Shown here: positions 34,708-45,902 of the stretch, piece after piece
Layout of the letters: every line of letters begins with the position of its first letter
Numbering within the stretch: the first letter of the stretch is position 1
Source of the DNA: Meconema thalassinum
Taxonomy: Eukaryota; Arthropoda; Insecta; Orthoptera; Tettigoniidae
DNA: 64,000 bases
Reading direction: 5' to 3'
Assembly (NCBI GenBank): GCA_946902985.2
Contig: OX336397.1
Coordinates: 154,311,890 to 154,375,889 of the forward strand
Notes under the pieces: model-generated
Database searches by the model: none
Seen by the model: only the letters and a program-made list of their open reading frames with translations
Told to the model about the DNA's origin: nothing
Position numbers and translations under genes: made by a program

Positions 34708-37700
34708 TGTGCCCAACTCTAGGAATGGGTATTCCAAGTTTCAGACACCTAGATATCAAGGGAAAGGCTGTAGCCGCTTTTGAAAGTTCAGATATTTGAA
34801 TATCGCGCTACATTGCTTCGAGAAGCATTTAGAAGAATTTTACCGATAGTTGGATGTCAAGTGACGTAGCGAGTAACAGCAGAGGTGGAGGCTATTTATT
34901 GATTAAATAGTTAACTATGGAGTAGAGACTTGAGACTGGGATCAGATTACTGGCACGGCCAAATGAAAGAGAATGCAATTAGTATCAAGTGAATCGGACC
35001 AGGGATTCAAGAGATATGAGGATTTCCAGATATCAGGCGATGACGCGTGACCCTGACCGTTTTGAATAAAAGCCAGCTGGAACAGGCATGGTCAGCTCAT
35101 TCTAACACAAGCACTTGGCAAGCAAGTTGCATCTACGCTGAGCCAAGGCACATGGTTGCCGTATCTACGCAGAAGTTCTTTTCAAGTCGTGATAGTCACG
35201 AAAAGTGCTGCGCTTCGAGTTGAAACTTAGTAAGTTTCTGGTGAGGAGAATCACTGAGGTGATTGATTTCTACAGACATTGGTGGAAATATTTATATTTC
35301 CAAAAGGACATATGCTAGACTTTGTCTAGAAAATAGTATTTTGTCACAGTCCAGTAGTAACTTAATACTTGGATGTTTAAATCCATTTCAAGTCAGTTTT
35401 CATTTTTGTAACTAGTTAACCACTTCGATCTGTCAGTACACTGAAGACTAGTCTATAACGGTGGCGTTCATTAGTCTACGCAAGGGAAACTGCAGGTTGT
35501 CTAGCGCATGGCAGATGGTGATATACAAACCATGCCCAGGGAACGATCTTCAGAACAGCCGTTAACTGCTTAGACTGTCAATGTTTTTCTTGTACTGATG
35601 AGATTACAGTGAGTTATGTTACAACTGACATATCTAAGAAGAGATCACTTAGATCTGACCCTATTTAAACAAACTGTTATGGCTTTGATAGAAGCCCATA
35701 TTAAAATGGAACAACAGTTTATTCAAACGTCGAAAGATACTACCACTATGTCTGACTAGACGATTTGTGGGTCTACAATGGCGGCCGATACAAGGATTAT
35801 ACGTGCTTGTCCGATAGGGCATGTCTATGGATAAATCTGGTACAGACCAGGTTTACTACACTTCAAGACCATCAAGAAATGTAAGCCACATTTGAATTAT
35901 ATTATGCCTAGCTAATTGGAACAAACTATTTTTCTGCAGATGACCAACACATTTTGTTCGTCGTATTTAAATCTTGCAATGATTTACGCAAGACTTGTTA
36001 GAGTTATTCTGAGCATTTTCAGCACTCAGAACAGTTTAGGATCGATGACCGAGCATTTCGAAGATTTATTTGAATTTTTCATATTTTAAGGAAACCACGG
36101 AAAACCCCCGATGTAACTGTAAAAGTTAAATTTATTTTTGTTGAGGAATGGATATTTTTTTCCATATTCGAAGGTTCGAACATGTGGATTCTCACATAAT
36201 GAGATGATAATTAAATATATTTAAAATAATATAACAAATAATAATAATAATAATCCACTAATAATAATAATAATAATTTTCATAATTTTTCTAAATAATT
36301 CTTGGATATTATATTTTCTAATAATCATATGTATTGAGAAAGAGCCTATGAAGTAGTTTAATCATTTCTAGTTTGGAACATGAGATTTTCCGAAGGAAAG
36401 TGGTTAGCGCAAGCCCGCATTCAACCAACATTTCAGTTCTGGTTGAACAGTTGATATTTGCATTGAGCAAAGTATATGTTTCAGATAACACGGAGAGGCA
36501 TGAAACGGGAAGCAATTGATATTTGTATCAAATAGGATATTTTTGTATTTATATAAAATCATGACGTAAATACACTTCGAAAGTGAAATAAAGCTTTTCA
36601 TAAGTATGGTAAATTCACGGGTTGAACTGAATGGTAAAATAAAATAAACTTGTAAGTTTATTAATCTTCCAGTGTTGATAACAAGCAGAGGCTTGATTTA
36701 TTGTATAAATTTTGGGAAGATAATTTATGTGTGTGGAGTAGTTGAAATGCCATTCCCAGGTGCGCATGTTAAGTCGCAGGAATGAAGAGGTTTTTTCGAG
36801 CATCAATCAAATAGCAGGTTCGATGGCTCAGGTTTATAGTAGGAGTATTGGAGCCACACATTTCGTCGTATGAATAACCCGAAGGTTATTTCTTTGAAAC
36901 CATCAGTTCTTATTTCAACCTTGTTTACGAATTCCATTTAGACTTTGATTTTGCTAGAACCCGGATTTATCATGATAGTAGTTTATTCTTCTTCAGAGGA
37001 AGACCTTTGCCGTTGTTGTTGTAATATTGTGTTCTTACACAAATAATAGAATGGGCCACTGCCAATTAAAATAATTCTTTAACCACGAATAATTTGAAGG
37101 ATATTTTCAAATCCTAGTGCCATGAACTAAATGAATTCATTATAAAACTACAATTCTAATTTCCGCATTCTGTCGAAGAATTTCAAGTTGTGAAAGTTAC
37201 TAGAAATGGCCATGAATATAAATATTTTTATGATAATGATTCCAAGTGGATAATTGAATAGTTGAATGGTTCAACCATTTATTGATCAAGTTGATGATTC
37301 AGAAATCATGTATTTTGTTTGGAACTTGAAGTTCATAATCGAGTCACTTCTCGAATGTTTAATGTCAGAAGAACAATTAATTGTTGTTGTGCTTCGCACA
37401 GTTCTTCGATGCTATGCTCAAGGTCAAATACTTTTCAGATGTTATTAATATGTGTTAATAATTTGTGTTGCTTAAATGATGATAATATTTTCGACGATAT
37501 ATTTTTGAAACTGGAAAAACAAGCGAAAGTTTAAGAATTCTATAAACATTTATTCTACGAGTGTTAATATCATGTAAATAGTCAAACAGTGATCTACGTA
37601 ATTTCCAGTATAGACAATTAATTTTGAACTGGAATTAAATATTAATAATTTTGGAACACAGTCCACAGGACTATTAATCGGACTTGTGTTTCCAAAAAGA

Positions 37701-38035
37701 TTGTCAAATGTGTTTGGAAGATTTCTGTATATTGTGTGTAAATAAGTGTGTGGATCGCCACACGTGGATGATGCTACCTTGAGCATCTTTGCAGTCAGAT
37801 TTTAACTTTAAAATAAACTGAGATAATTTTACCAGATGTGTTACTCCCAATTAAATCTCCTTCTATCCTTATTGTTGCATTGAGCCAAAAATCAGTAAAG
37901 CATTTTTTTAATTTGATGTCGTTTTTGCGATTTGCTTTAACCCATCTGGCGCTCCGGGATATTTTGACTCTCGTGCTGGCTGATTATTGGTAAAATTCAT
38001 ATGTGGTCGTGCGGACTCCGGTCTGAACGGGCACA
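34708..38035 (+). repeat. 5' LTR (3328 bp)
   Basis: Begins TGTGCCCAACTC and ends GAACGGGCACA, with the short inverted ends TGTGCCC/GGGCACA. By eye it differs from the 3' LTR at roughly ten positions over 3.3 kb. Long for an insect LTR. ORFs inside (for example 37319-37534) are duplicated in the other LTR and have no domain. Confidence 0.95.
35065..35103 (+). promoter_or_regulatory. Putative LTR promoter (TATA-like plus initiator)
   Basis: AATAAAAG (35065-35072) lies about 33 nt upstream of TCATTC (35098-35103), an arthropod-type initiator. The same arrangement is present in the 3' LTR. This would place the transcription start about 390 bp into the LTR. Inferred from spacing only. Confidence 0.4.
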
Positions 38036-38057
38036 TAAAATAAGATAGAGAGAGAAA

Positions 38058-38075
38058 TGGCGCCCAACGTGGGGC
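38058..38075 (+). other. Primer-binding site for tRNA-Lys
   Basis: TGGCGCCCAACGTGGGGC is complementary to the 3' end of insect tRNA-Lys including CCA. It starts 22 nt after the LTR end, a longer gap than in most elements. tRNA-Lys priming is known for gypsy-group elements. Confidence 0.85.
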
Positions 38076-38546
38076 CCGATTTAGACATGGTCAATCGCAT
38101 GCCGATTTGAAATTGTGATAATTTTTTTTGAAATATTTTGGGAGTTGAGAGATGTCTGGTTTGGATGAATAAATTAGTAGGAAACCCAATTAGTGGGGAA
38201 AATTAAAAATTTTACTTGGTTAATAATTAGAATGGGTTTGATTATTTTTTATAATGGCCTAACCATTAGGGCGTCAAGTAAATTCAGTAGTAAACGTTCG
38301 ATGACTGGACATACACATTATTAGAATCCAGGTGGAGGACATTTGAGAACTTGCATATTTTTCTTGTGATATTGTGGTAAATGTAATTCGTAAAAGTAGA
38401 GAATTTTGTTTTTCCATCACGTCGATATTAGGACAAATCTCATTTTATTAGAGTGTTCCAATTAGCTATTCATATTTCTTGTTCTAGTTATAAGCTTGTG
38501 TTTGCCACTGTTGTATACCCCTAAGTTTTGAATAATAATTGAAATT

Positions 38547-41120
38547 ATGGAAGAAATGATGAGGATGATGAGGAGTTTGGAGGAGAGTTCAAAAGAGGCT
38601 GGACTGCGTGTAGCAGCCATTATGAAAGAAAATACTGAGGCTTTAGAAAAGAAACTTAAAGAAAATTCTGATAAACTTAAAGAAAGTTTAAACGATAAAC
38701 TTAAAGAAAATTCTGATTCTTTAGAAAGTAGGTTAAAAGATAACTTGAAAGAAAGTTTAGATGAAAAACTTAAAGAAAATTCTGATTCTTTAGAAAATAA
38801 ACTTAAAGAAAATTTGAATGATAAACTTAATGAAAATTCTGATTCTTTAGAAAGCAGGTTAAAAGGTAACTTGAAAGAAAATTCAAACAGTAAATTTAAT
38901 TCAATGGAAAGTAAATTTAAAGAGAATTCTGAAACTTTGAAAATGACACTTGAGAGTAAAATGAATAAATTATGCGACAAAACACATGAGCTCGAAACTT
39001 CATTATCTACTAACGCTAGTTTAATGGACGATAAATTTCGCGATGCCGATCTTCGATCCCAAAGCTTAGCTGATAGGATAGAACATGGTCTTAGGAAAGT
39101 TGGTGAAGACATGGTCAACCTAGAAGTCAGAGTGAAGAAGGAGAGTAACGAGATGGGAATTCTAGTTGTTCAACGTTTAACGGAACAATTCAAAGAACTT
39201 GTCATGGGAGAAATAAGAGAAGGTGTGATTAGTGAATTGCAAACTGAAATTAAAACCACAGTTGTCAATGAAATTAAAGACACACTCAAGCTGGAGAACC
39301 AAGAGGGAATCAAGGAGATTAGGGAATCTTTGTCATCCCATATTGAAGTAATTGCCAAGGATATCCAAGCAACTCAGAAGGACATATCAGATATGACAGG
39401 GTCATTGAAAAGTCATGAGGCTGTTATGAACCAGATATCCACTGATGTCAGGGAAAATTGTAAAGAAACTGAAGCAATTAAGAAGATGGCAGAAGAAAAC
39501 CAGAAGGAACTTGAGGCTATGAAAACTCAAATAAAGGATGAGAAACAGTCTGATCATCTGTTGAAAATGCCAAATGTAAGGGGAAAGGAACAGATACAGA
39601 TAAATCTAGGAGGAGCTAGAGAGACTGATAGACAGGATGAGGTCAGGACAGTATTTCAATCCAACCCCATAACTGTATTTAAGAATATAGAAGATAAGCC
39701 TTCTAAATTTTCTGGGCGAGATTCTGTAACACCCGTGGGATTTTTGAGAGAAGCAGGTGATTACCTGAAAGATTCTAAGATCCCTAAAGAAAGACAGATC
39801 CGAGTGATAGGGAAGTTCTTGGAAGGTCCTGCACTTCTTTGGTTTAGAGCTTTTAGATCCACTCTAACCACTTTTGAGGAGTTTTCTCGTGGGCTATTGA
39901 AAAAGTTTTGGTCCCCGGAAACCCAACAGCAAGTCAGAGCAGAGTTATATTCGAAGAGATTCTCAACGTCACAACCTACTCGATACTCTACGTACTTTTC
40001 TGGACAGCTGTCTAAACTTCAACATTTAGATCCGCCAATGCCAGATAACGAGTTGATTACTGCATTGATACGTCAATTTCCAACAGACGTCCAGAGGACT
40101 TTGATCGCTGCTGATATCTATAATATGGAACAATTTGATGAAGTATTACAGAAGCTGGATCATACAAACGCTCAATTCTTCCATCAGAAGGGAGTAAAGA
40201 ATAACAACGCTGTGTATGCTGTTATGGCTGATAGTTATTCTCAAACACCTCGAGAGATTCGAGAGGAGCGAGAAGAGAAATCGCCGAGGGAAGATCCAAA
40301 TAAGAGAGGATGGAACCAGTACAGTAACAGATACAGTTACAAGCCATATGCAAGACCGGATGGTGGTAATCGATACAATACTCGATGGAGAAGGCCACGA
40401 GATAGTCAAGGAAGGTACCAGGAAAGAAGATATTATGGTAGAAATAACTACAATAACAGAGGGAATGTGGATACTCGTCAGTCCAATGAAGAGTTTAACA
40501 AGGAGACGAGGAAAAATTTGGAAGCAAGACACCAAGATAACTTGCAATTTTTGGAGCAGAGGCCCAACGAACCAGGTCCATCGGGAACACAACAATCCCG
40601 GGGGAATGGTAATGAAAAAAAAAACTTCGAATTCACAGTAGAAGATAGAATTTTGAATACTTTCACTTCCAGAATTATTAAATGGCAAGCAGAGGATGAT
40701 GACTTGATTCAACAGAATGACGAACGAAAAGAAATGGGTACAAGAATTAGAATGCCAATTATATCATGCAAAGTTTTCGGTATGCCTGTCGATACTTTGA
40801 TCGATACTGGGGCTATGCTTTGTCTGGTGAGTGAGAAGCTTTATATTCTGTGGAAGCTCAAAGAGAATTTAGAGGAGATTCCAGTATCAGGAATTAAGAT
40901 CCAAGGAATAATACCCAATAAAATATCTCTGTGTAAAACACAATTATACTTATGTATTACGATTGAAGGACATGATTTCCGACATGTGTTTGTTGTAATG
41001 AAGGACATGGCTTTTGACATGATATTGGGAGCAGATTTCATTCAGAAATATCAAGCAGTGATAGATATGAAGACAGAGACGATCAGATTCAAGAATACCG
41101 AAGAGATAAATGGTCTCTGA
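38547..41120 (+). CDS. gag: Gag-protease of the LTR retrotransposon
   Basis: 857 aa, intact. Residues ~1-330 are predicted coiled coil, with imperfect reiterations of KLKENSDSLE (DNA 38637-38930). About 382-540 is a retrotransposon Gag/capsid-like domain (KFSGRDSVTPVGFLREAGDY; ALLWFRAFRSTLTTFEEF; TALIRQFPTDVQRTL). About 590-660 is Arg/Tyr/Asn-rich and basic, taking the place of the usual CCHC zinc knuckle, which I do not find. A retroviral-type aspartic protease follows, with active-site DTGA at 753-756 and ILGADF near 826. Gag assembles particles around the RNA and the protease matures them. Pol continues in the -1 frame just before this stop, suggesting frameshift expression. The start is the first ATG, about 470 nt after the primer site. 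The 38462-39118 minus ORF is a shadow. Confidence 0.92.
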   Translation: MEEMMRMMRSLEESSKEAGLRVAAIMKENTEALEKKLKENSDKLKESLNDKLKENSDSLESRLKDNLKESLDEKLKENSDSLENKLKENLNDKLNENSDSLESRLKGNLKENSNSKFNSMESKFKENSETLKMTLESKMNKLCDKTHELETSLSTNASLMDDKFRDADLRSQSLADRIEHGLRKVGEDMVNLEVRVKKESNEMGILVVQRLTEQFKELVMGEIREGVISELQTEIKTTVVNEIKDTLKLENQEGIKEIRESLSSHIEVIAKDIQATQKDISDMTGSLKSHEAVMNQISTDVRENCKETEAIKKMAEENQKELEAMKTQIKDEKQSDHLLKMPNVRGKEQIQINLGGARETDRQDEVRTVFQSNPITVFKNIEDKPSKFSGRDSVTPVGFLREAGDYLKDSKIPKERQIRVIGKFLEGPALLWFRAFRSTLTTFEEFSRGLLKKFWSPETQQQVRAELYSKRFSTSQPTRYSTYFSGQLSKLQHLDPPMPDNELITALIRQFPTDVQRTLIAADIYNMEQFDEVLQKLDHTNAQFFHQKGVKNNNAVYAVMADSYSQTPREIREEREEKSPREDPNKRGWNQYSNRYSYKPYARPDGGNRYNTRWRRPRDSQGRYQERRYYGRNNYNNRGNVDTRQSNEEFNKETRKNLEARHQDNLQFLEQRPNEPGPSGTQQSRGNGNEKKNFEFTVEDRILNTFTSRIIKWQAEDDDLIQQNDERKEMGTRIRMPIISCKVFGMPVDTLIDTGAMLCLVSEKLYILWKLKENLEEIPVSGIKIQGIIPNKISLCKTQLYLCITIEGHDFRHVFVVMKDMAFDMILGADFIQKYQAVIDMKTETIRFKNTEEINGL

Positions 41121-41357
41121 TTTTTCATGAAGCTGAAGGAAGAGAAGTCTACACTGAGAAGGAGTCCCCAGAGCTAGGGAAGATTTTGGAAGAGTATCAC
41201 GATATTTTTGATATTAAACCTGGTGAAATTGAAGATTTTGAATATTGTGGAAGTAAACAATAATGGAAGCTATGAAGTCGCCAATACACGAACTGGTAAC
41301 ATCGTGGGAACTTATAATGCATCGAATTTGAAGATCTATTATTCAAGAACCAGATGA
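41087..41357 (+). pseudogene. Remnants of pol start and integrase end, joined by deletion
   Basis: In the -1 frame relative to gag, 41087-41264 encodes the segment normally just before reverse transcriptase (LGKILEEYHDIFDIKPGEI). From about 41246, in another frame, sequence like the C-terminal tail of integrase appears (NGSYEVANTRTGNIVGTYNA, then SNLKIYYSR) and ends at TGA 41355-41357. Everything between, including all polymerase and integrase catalytic residues, is missing. The breakpoint lies about 41225-41250. Confidence 0.75.
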
Positions 41358-41410
41358 TTTAATGTGTAGATAGGAAAAATAAAAAATTTTCAATTTTTAT
41401 TTTTTACTAA

Positions 41411-41422
41411 GTGTGGGGTGGA
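41411..41422 (+). other. Polypurine tract
   Basis: GTGTGGGGTGGA immediately upstream of the 3' LTR, the position where plus-strand DNA synthesis is primed. Interrupted by T residues, so a moderate match. Confidence 0.5.
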
Positions 41423-44400
41423 TGTGCTCAACTCTAGGAATAGGTATTCCAAGTTTCAGACACCTAGATATCAAGGGAAAGGCTGTAGCCGCTTTTGAAA
41501 GTTCAGATATTTGAATATCGCGCTACATTGCTTCGAGAAGCATTTAGAAGAATTTTACCGATAGTTGGATGTCAAGTGACGTAGCGAGTAACAGCAGAGG
41601 TGGAGGCTATTTATTGATTAAATAGTTAACTATGGAGTAGAGACTTGAGACTGGGATCAGATTACTGGCACGGCCAAATGAAAGAGAATGCAATTAGTAT
41701 CAAGTGAATCGGACCAGGGATTCAAGAGATATGAGGATTTCCAGATATCAGGCGATGACGCGTGACCCTGACCGTTTTGAATAAAAGCCAGCTGGAGCAG
41801 GCATGGTCAGCTCATTCTAACACAAGCACTTGGCAAGCAAGTTGCATCTACGCTGAGCCAAGGCACATGGTTGCCGTATCTACGCAGAAGTTCTTTTCAA
41901 GTCGTGATAGTCACGAAAAGTGCTGCGCTTCGAGTTGAAACTTAGTAAGTTTCTGGTGAGGAGAATCACTGAGGTGATTGATTTCTACAGACATTGGTGG
42001 AAATATTTATATTTCCAAAAGGACATATGCTAGACTTTGTCTAGAAAATAGTATTTTGTCACAGTCCAGTAGTAACTTAATACTTGGATGTTTAAATCCA
42101 TTTCAAGTCAGTTTTCATTTTTGTAACTAGTTAACCACTTCGATCTGTCAGTACACTGAAGACTAGTCTATAACGGTGGCGTTCATTAGTCTACGCAAGG
42201 GAAACTGCAGGTTGTCTAGCGCATGGCAGATGGTGATATACAAACCATGCCCAGGGAACGATCTTCAGAACAGCCGTTAACTGCTTAGACTGTCAATGTT
42301 TTTCTTGTACTGATGAGATTACAGTGAGTTATGTTACAACTGACATATCTAAGAAGAGATCACTTAGATCTGACCCTATTTAAACAAACTGTTATGGCTT
42401 TGATAGAAGCCCATATTAAAATGGAACAACAGTTTATTCAAACGTCGAAAGATACTACCACTATGTCTGACTAGACGATTTGTGGGTCTACAAAGGCGGC
42501 CGATACAAGGATTATACGTGCTTGTCCGATAGGGCATGTCTATGGATAAATCTGGTACAGACCAGGTTTACTACACTTCAAGACCATCAAGAAATGTAAG
42601 CCACATTTGAATTATATTATGCCTAGCTAATTGGAACAAACTATTTTTCTGCAGATGACCAACACATTTTGTTCGTCGTATTTAAATCTTGCAATGATTT
42701 ACGCAAGACTTGTTAGAGTTATTCTGAGCATTTTCAGCACTCAGAACAGTTTAGGATCGATGACCGAGCATTTCGAAGATTTATTTGAATTTTTCATATT
42801 TTAAGGAAACCACGGAAAACCCCCGATGTAACTGTAAAAGTTAAATTTATTTTTGTTGAGGAATGGGTATTTTTTCCATATTCGAAGGTTCGAACATGTG
42901 GATTCTCACATGAGATGATAATTAAATATATTTAAAATAATATAACAAATAATAATAATAATAATCCACTAATAATAATAATAATAATTTTCATAATTTT
43001 TCTAAATAATTCTTGGATATTATATTTTCTAATAATCATATGTATTGAGAAAGAGCCTATGAAGTAGTTTAATCATTTCTAGTTTGGAACATGAGATTTT
43101 CCGAAGGAAAGTGGTTAGCGCAAGCCCGCATTCAACCAACATTTCAGTTCTGGTTGAACAGTTGATATTTGCATTGAGCAAAGTATATGTTTCAGATAAC
43201 ACGGAGAGGCATGAAACGGGAAGCAATTGATATTTGTATCAAATAGGATATTTTTGTATTTATATAAAATCATGACGTAAATACACTTCGAAAGTGAAAT
43301 AAAGCTTTTCATAAGTATGGTAAATTCACGGGTTGAACTGAATGGTAAAATAAAATAAACTTGTAAGTTTATTAATCTTCCAGTGTTGATAACAAGCAGA
43401 GGCTTGATTTATTGTATAAATTTTGGGAAGATAATTTATGTGTGTGGAGTAGTTGAAATGCCATTCCCAGGTGCGCATGTTAAGTCGCAGGAATGAAGAG
43501 GTTTTTTCGAGCATCAATCAAATAGCAGGTTCGATGGCTCAGGTTTATAGTAGGAGTATTGGAGCCACACATTTCGTCGTATGAATAACCCGAAGGTTAT
43601 TTCTTTGAAACCATCAGTTCTTATTTCAACCTTGTTTACGAATTCCATTTAGACTTTGATTTTGCTAGAACCCGGATTTATCATGATAGTAGTTTATTCT
43701 TCTTCAGAGGAAGACCTTTGCCGTTGTTGTTGTAATATTGTGTTCTTACACAAATAATAGAATGGGCCACTGCCAATTAAAATAATTCTTTAACCACGAA
43801 TAATTTGAAGGATATTTTCAAATCCTAGTGCCATGAACTAAATGAATTCATTATAAAACTACAATTCTAATTTCCGCATTCTGTCGAAGAATTGCAAGTT
43901 GTGAAAGTTACTAGAAATGGCCATGAATATAAATATTTTTATGATAATGATTCCAAGTGGATAATTGAATAGTTGAATGGTTCAACCATTTATTGATCAA
44001 GTTGATGATTCAGAAATCATGTATTTTGTTTGGAACTTGAAGTTCATAATCGAGTCACTTCTCGAATGTTTAATGTCAGAAGAACAATTAATTGTTGTTG
44101 TGCTTCGCACAGTTCTTCGATGCTATGCTCAAGGTCAAATACTTTTCAGATGTTATTAATATGTGTTAATAATTTGTGTTGCTTAAATGATGATAATATT
44201 TTCGACGATATATTTTTGAAACTGGAAAAACAAGCGAAAGTTTAAGAATTCTATAAACATTTATTCTACGAGTGTTAATATCATGTAAATAGTCAAACAG
44301 TGATCTACGTTATTTCCAGTATAGACAATTAATTTTGAACTGGAATTAAATATTAATAATTTTGGAACACAGTCCACAGGACTATTAATCGGACTTGTGT

Positions 44401-44746
44401 TTCCAAAAAGATTGTCAAATGTGTTTGGAAGATTTCTGTATATTGTGTGTAAATAAGTGTGTGGATCGCCACACGTGGATGATGCTACCTTGACCATCTT
44501 TGCAGTCAGATTTTAACTTTAAAATAAACTGAGATAATTTTACCAGATGTGTTACTCCCAATTAAATCTCCTTCTATCCTTATTGTTGCATTGAGCCAAA
44601 AATCAGTAAAGCATTTTTTTAATTTGATGTCGTTTTTGCGATTTGCTTTAACCCATCTGGCGCTCCGGGATATTTTGACTCTCGTGCTGGCTGATTATTG
44701 GTAAAATGCATATGTGGTCGTGCGGACTCCGGTCTGAACGGGCACA
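41423..44746 (+). repeat. 3' LTR (3324 bp)
   Basis: Begins TGTGCTCAACTC and ends GAACGGGCACA. Differences from the 5' LTR include gggtatt/aggtatt near the start, a 3-bp difference at about 42911 and scattered substitutions. Its right flank GTAT duplicates the left flank of the element. Confidence 0.95.
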
Positions 44747-44753
44747 GTATATA

Positions 44754-45614
44754 CAGGGTCTTTCATTTAAAATAAGAGTGCCAAGCGGCGGCTTTGTTAA
44801 CCGCTGCTGCGGTCACCTTGGCCGAGCTTTTGTCGCGCCAAGGCCCCCTGCTTAAAGCGTGTGTACAATCCTATATGATGCAGCGGCCTTGCTAGCATGT
44901 GTACAATGCTGAAATCTTACTTTAGTTAGTTAGTTAGTTATTGTTGATGAAACCGAAACCCCTACTTGTGCTAATTTTGTGAGTGATTTATTCGGAGACC
45001 GTTCAAGATTCTCGCCAATGTCATCTAGCTCATCCTCTGTTAAAACTGTTCGTGTGCGGGCATGTTTTTTATTGAGCACCGAGCCAGTATTGTCAAACTT
45101 ATTTGCAATTAGGTGAATATGTGCTAGTGAAGGTGGCACTTCATCAGGAAATTGCTGAACAAATGCATCACGTACCCACCGAGCCGACTCGAACTTAAAA
45201 TAAGTTTTATATACAAAATACGATGTTACAATGATAACTGTCTCACCATGTTAGCACTTGAGGTTTAGACTGGCGACTGAGCAACTGCACGCTTATTGCA
45301 AGATCAAGTTTGGTCATGTCAATCTGTTATTTTTATACAGTCCATCGGAACTTGAAAAAAAAAACCAGCCATCATATGTACTATGCGCACGCTGTCAATA
45401 CTATAGGGGTTTTGGTTTCATCAACAATAACTAACTCACTAACTAAAGTAAGATTTCAGCATTGTACACACGCTAGCAAGGCCGCTGCATCATATAGGAT
45501 AGTACACACGCTTAAAGCAGGGGGCCTTGGCACGCCAAAAGCTCGGCCAAGGTGACCGCAGCAGCGGTTAACAAAGCCGCCGCTTGGCACTCTTATTTTA
45601 TATGAAAGACCCTG
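44754..45614. mobile_element. Foldback DNA transposon derived from a mariner/Tc1-type element
   Basis: 861 bp with inverted arms of about 210 bp (44754-44965 and 45405-45614) that start CAGGGTCTTTCAT and are flanked by TA (44752-44753 and 45615-45616). The ~440-bp centre keeps a transposase fragment on the minus strand. Arms that reach into transposase-coding sequence suggest an inverted duplication with internal deletion of an autonomous element. Inserted in LINE-X before the LTR element landed beside it. Confidence 0.8.
44930..45200 (-). pseudogene. N-terminal HTH fragment of a mariner-like transposase
   Basis: Minus strand: FVQQFPDEVPPSLAHIHLI, then NKFDNTGSVLNKKHARTRTV, then GENLERSPNKSLTKLAQVGV. 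This matches the helix-turn-helix N-terminus common in insect mariner-type transposases (the motif around KF..TGSV and LERSPRKS). It ends at the arm boundary, with no catalytic domain. Confidence 0.6.
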
Positions 45615-45616
45615 TA

Positions 45617-45875
45617 TGTCCGAGGAATGTCAGCCTCCTCTTCCTCATAGACTCTGAGATTATTTCCATGTTCTGGTAGACTTCTCTGTTGCTTCGTAGT
45701 TTCCATCCGTCTTCAGTCCGAACTGCACCCGTGATTTTTCTTAGAATTCTTCTTTCCAGGACTTCTAGTTTTTCGAGGATATAACTCATCGAGAGGCATT
45801 CACTGGTAAAGACACATTCCGTTTTTACGATAGTGTTATAATGCCTTATTTTGGTATTGCCTTCAATCTTGCAAC
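45617..45875 (-). pseudogene. LINE-X C-terminal region, upstream part
   Basis: Minus strand: GNTKIRHYNTIVKTECVF, then SYILEKLEVLERRILRKITG, then VYQNMEIISESMRKRRLTFL. This is the post-reverse-transcriptase region of a non-LTR retrotransposon. The frame is broken at the foldback insertion and resumes at 34707. The upstream limit meets the Penelope-like fragment at about 45900. Confidence 0.65.
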
Positions 45876-45902
45876 CTCAAGCCTTTAATCTAGCTGAGGT
45901 AA

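Larger units (their letters stand above)
34708..44746 (+). mobile_element. LTR retrotransposon with 3.3-kb LTRs, pol-deleted
   Basis: 10,039 bp flanked by the 4-bp duplication GTAT (34704-34707 and 44747-44750). LTRs occupy 34708-38035 and 41423-44746. The internal part is only 3387 bp. It has a tRNA-Lys primer-binding site, a long gag-protease ORF, and short remnants of the start and end of pol. There is no reverse transcriptase, RNase H or integrase core and no env. By organisation, the 4-bp duplication and the protease it is Ty3/gypsy-like. It can only have moved using enzymes supplied in trans, unless the deletion followed insertion. LTR divergence is very low, so insertion is recent. Confidence 0.93.

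Noticed and set aside
36318..37786. Small ORFs duplicated at 36318-37786 and 43029-44497
   Set aside because: They lie in the two LTRs and are duplicated because the LTRs are. No domain or codon bias suggests coding.
38462..39118. 218-aa minus-strand ORF
   Set aside because: Antisense shadow of the repetitive coiled-coil part of gag. Its Ser/Leu/Phe-rich composition follows from the sense codons.
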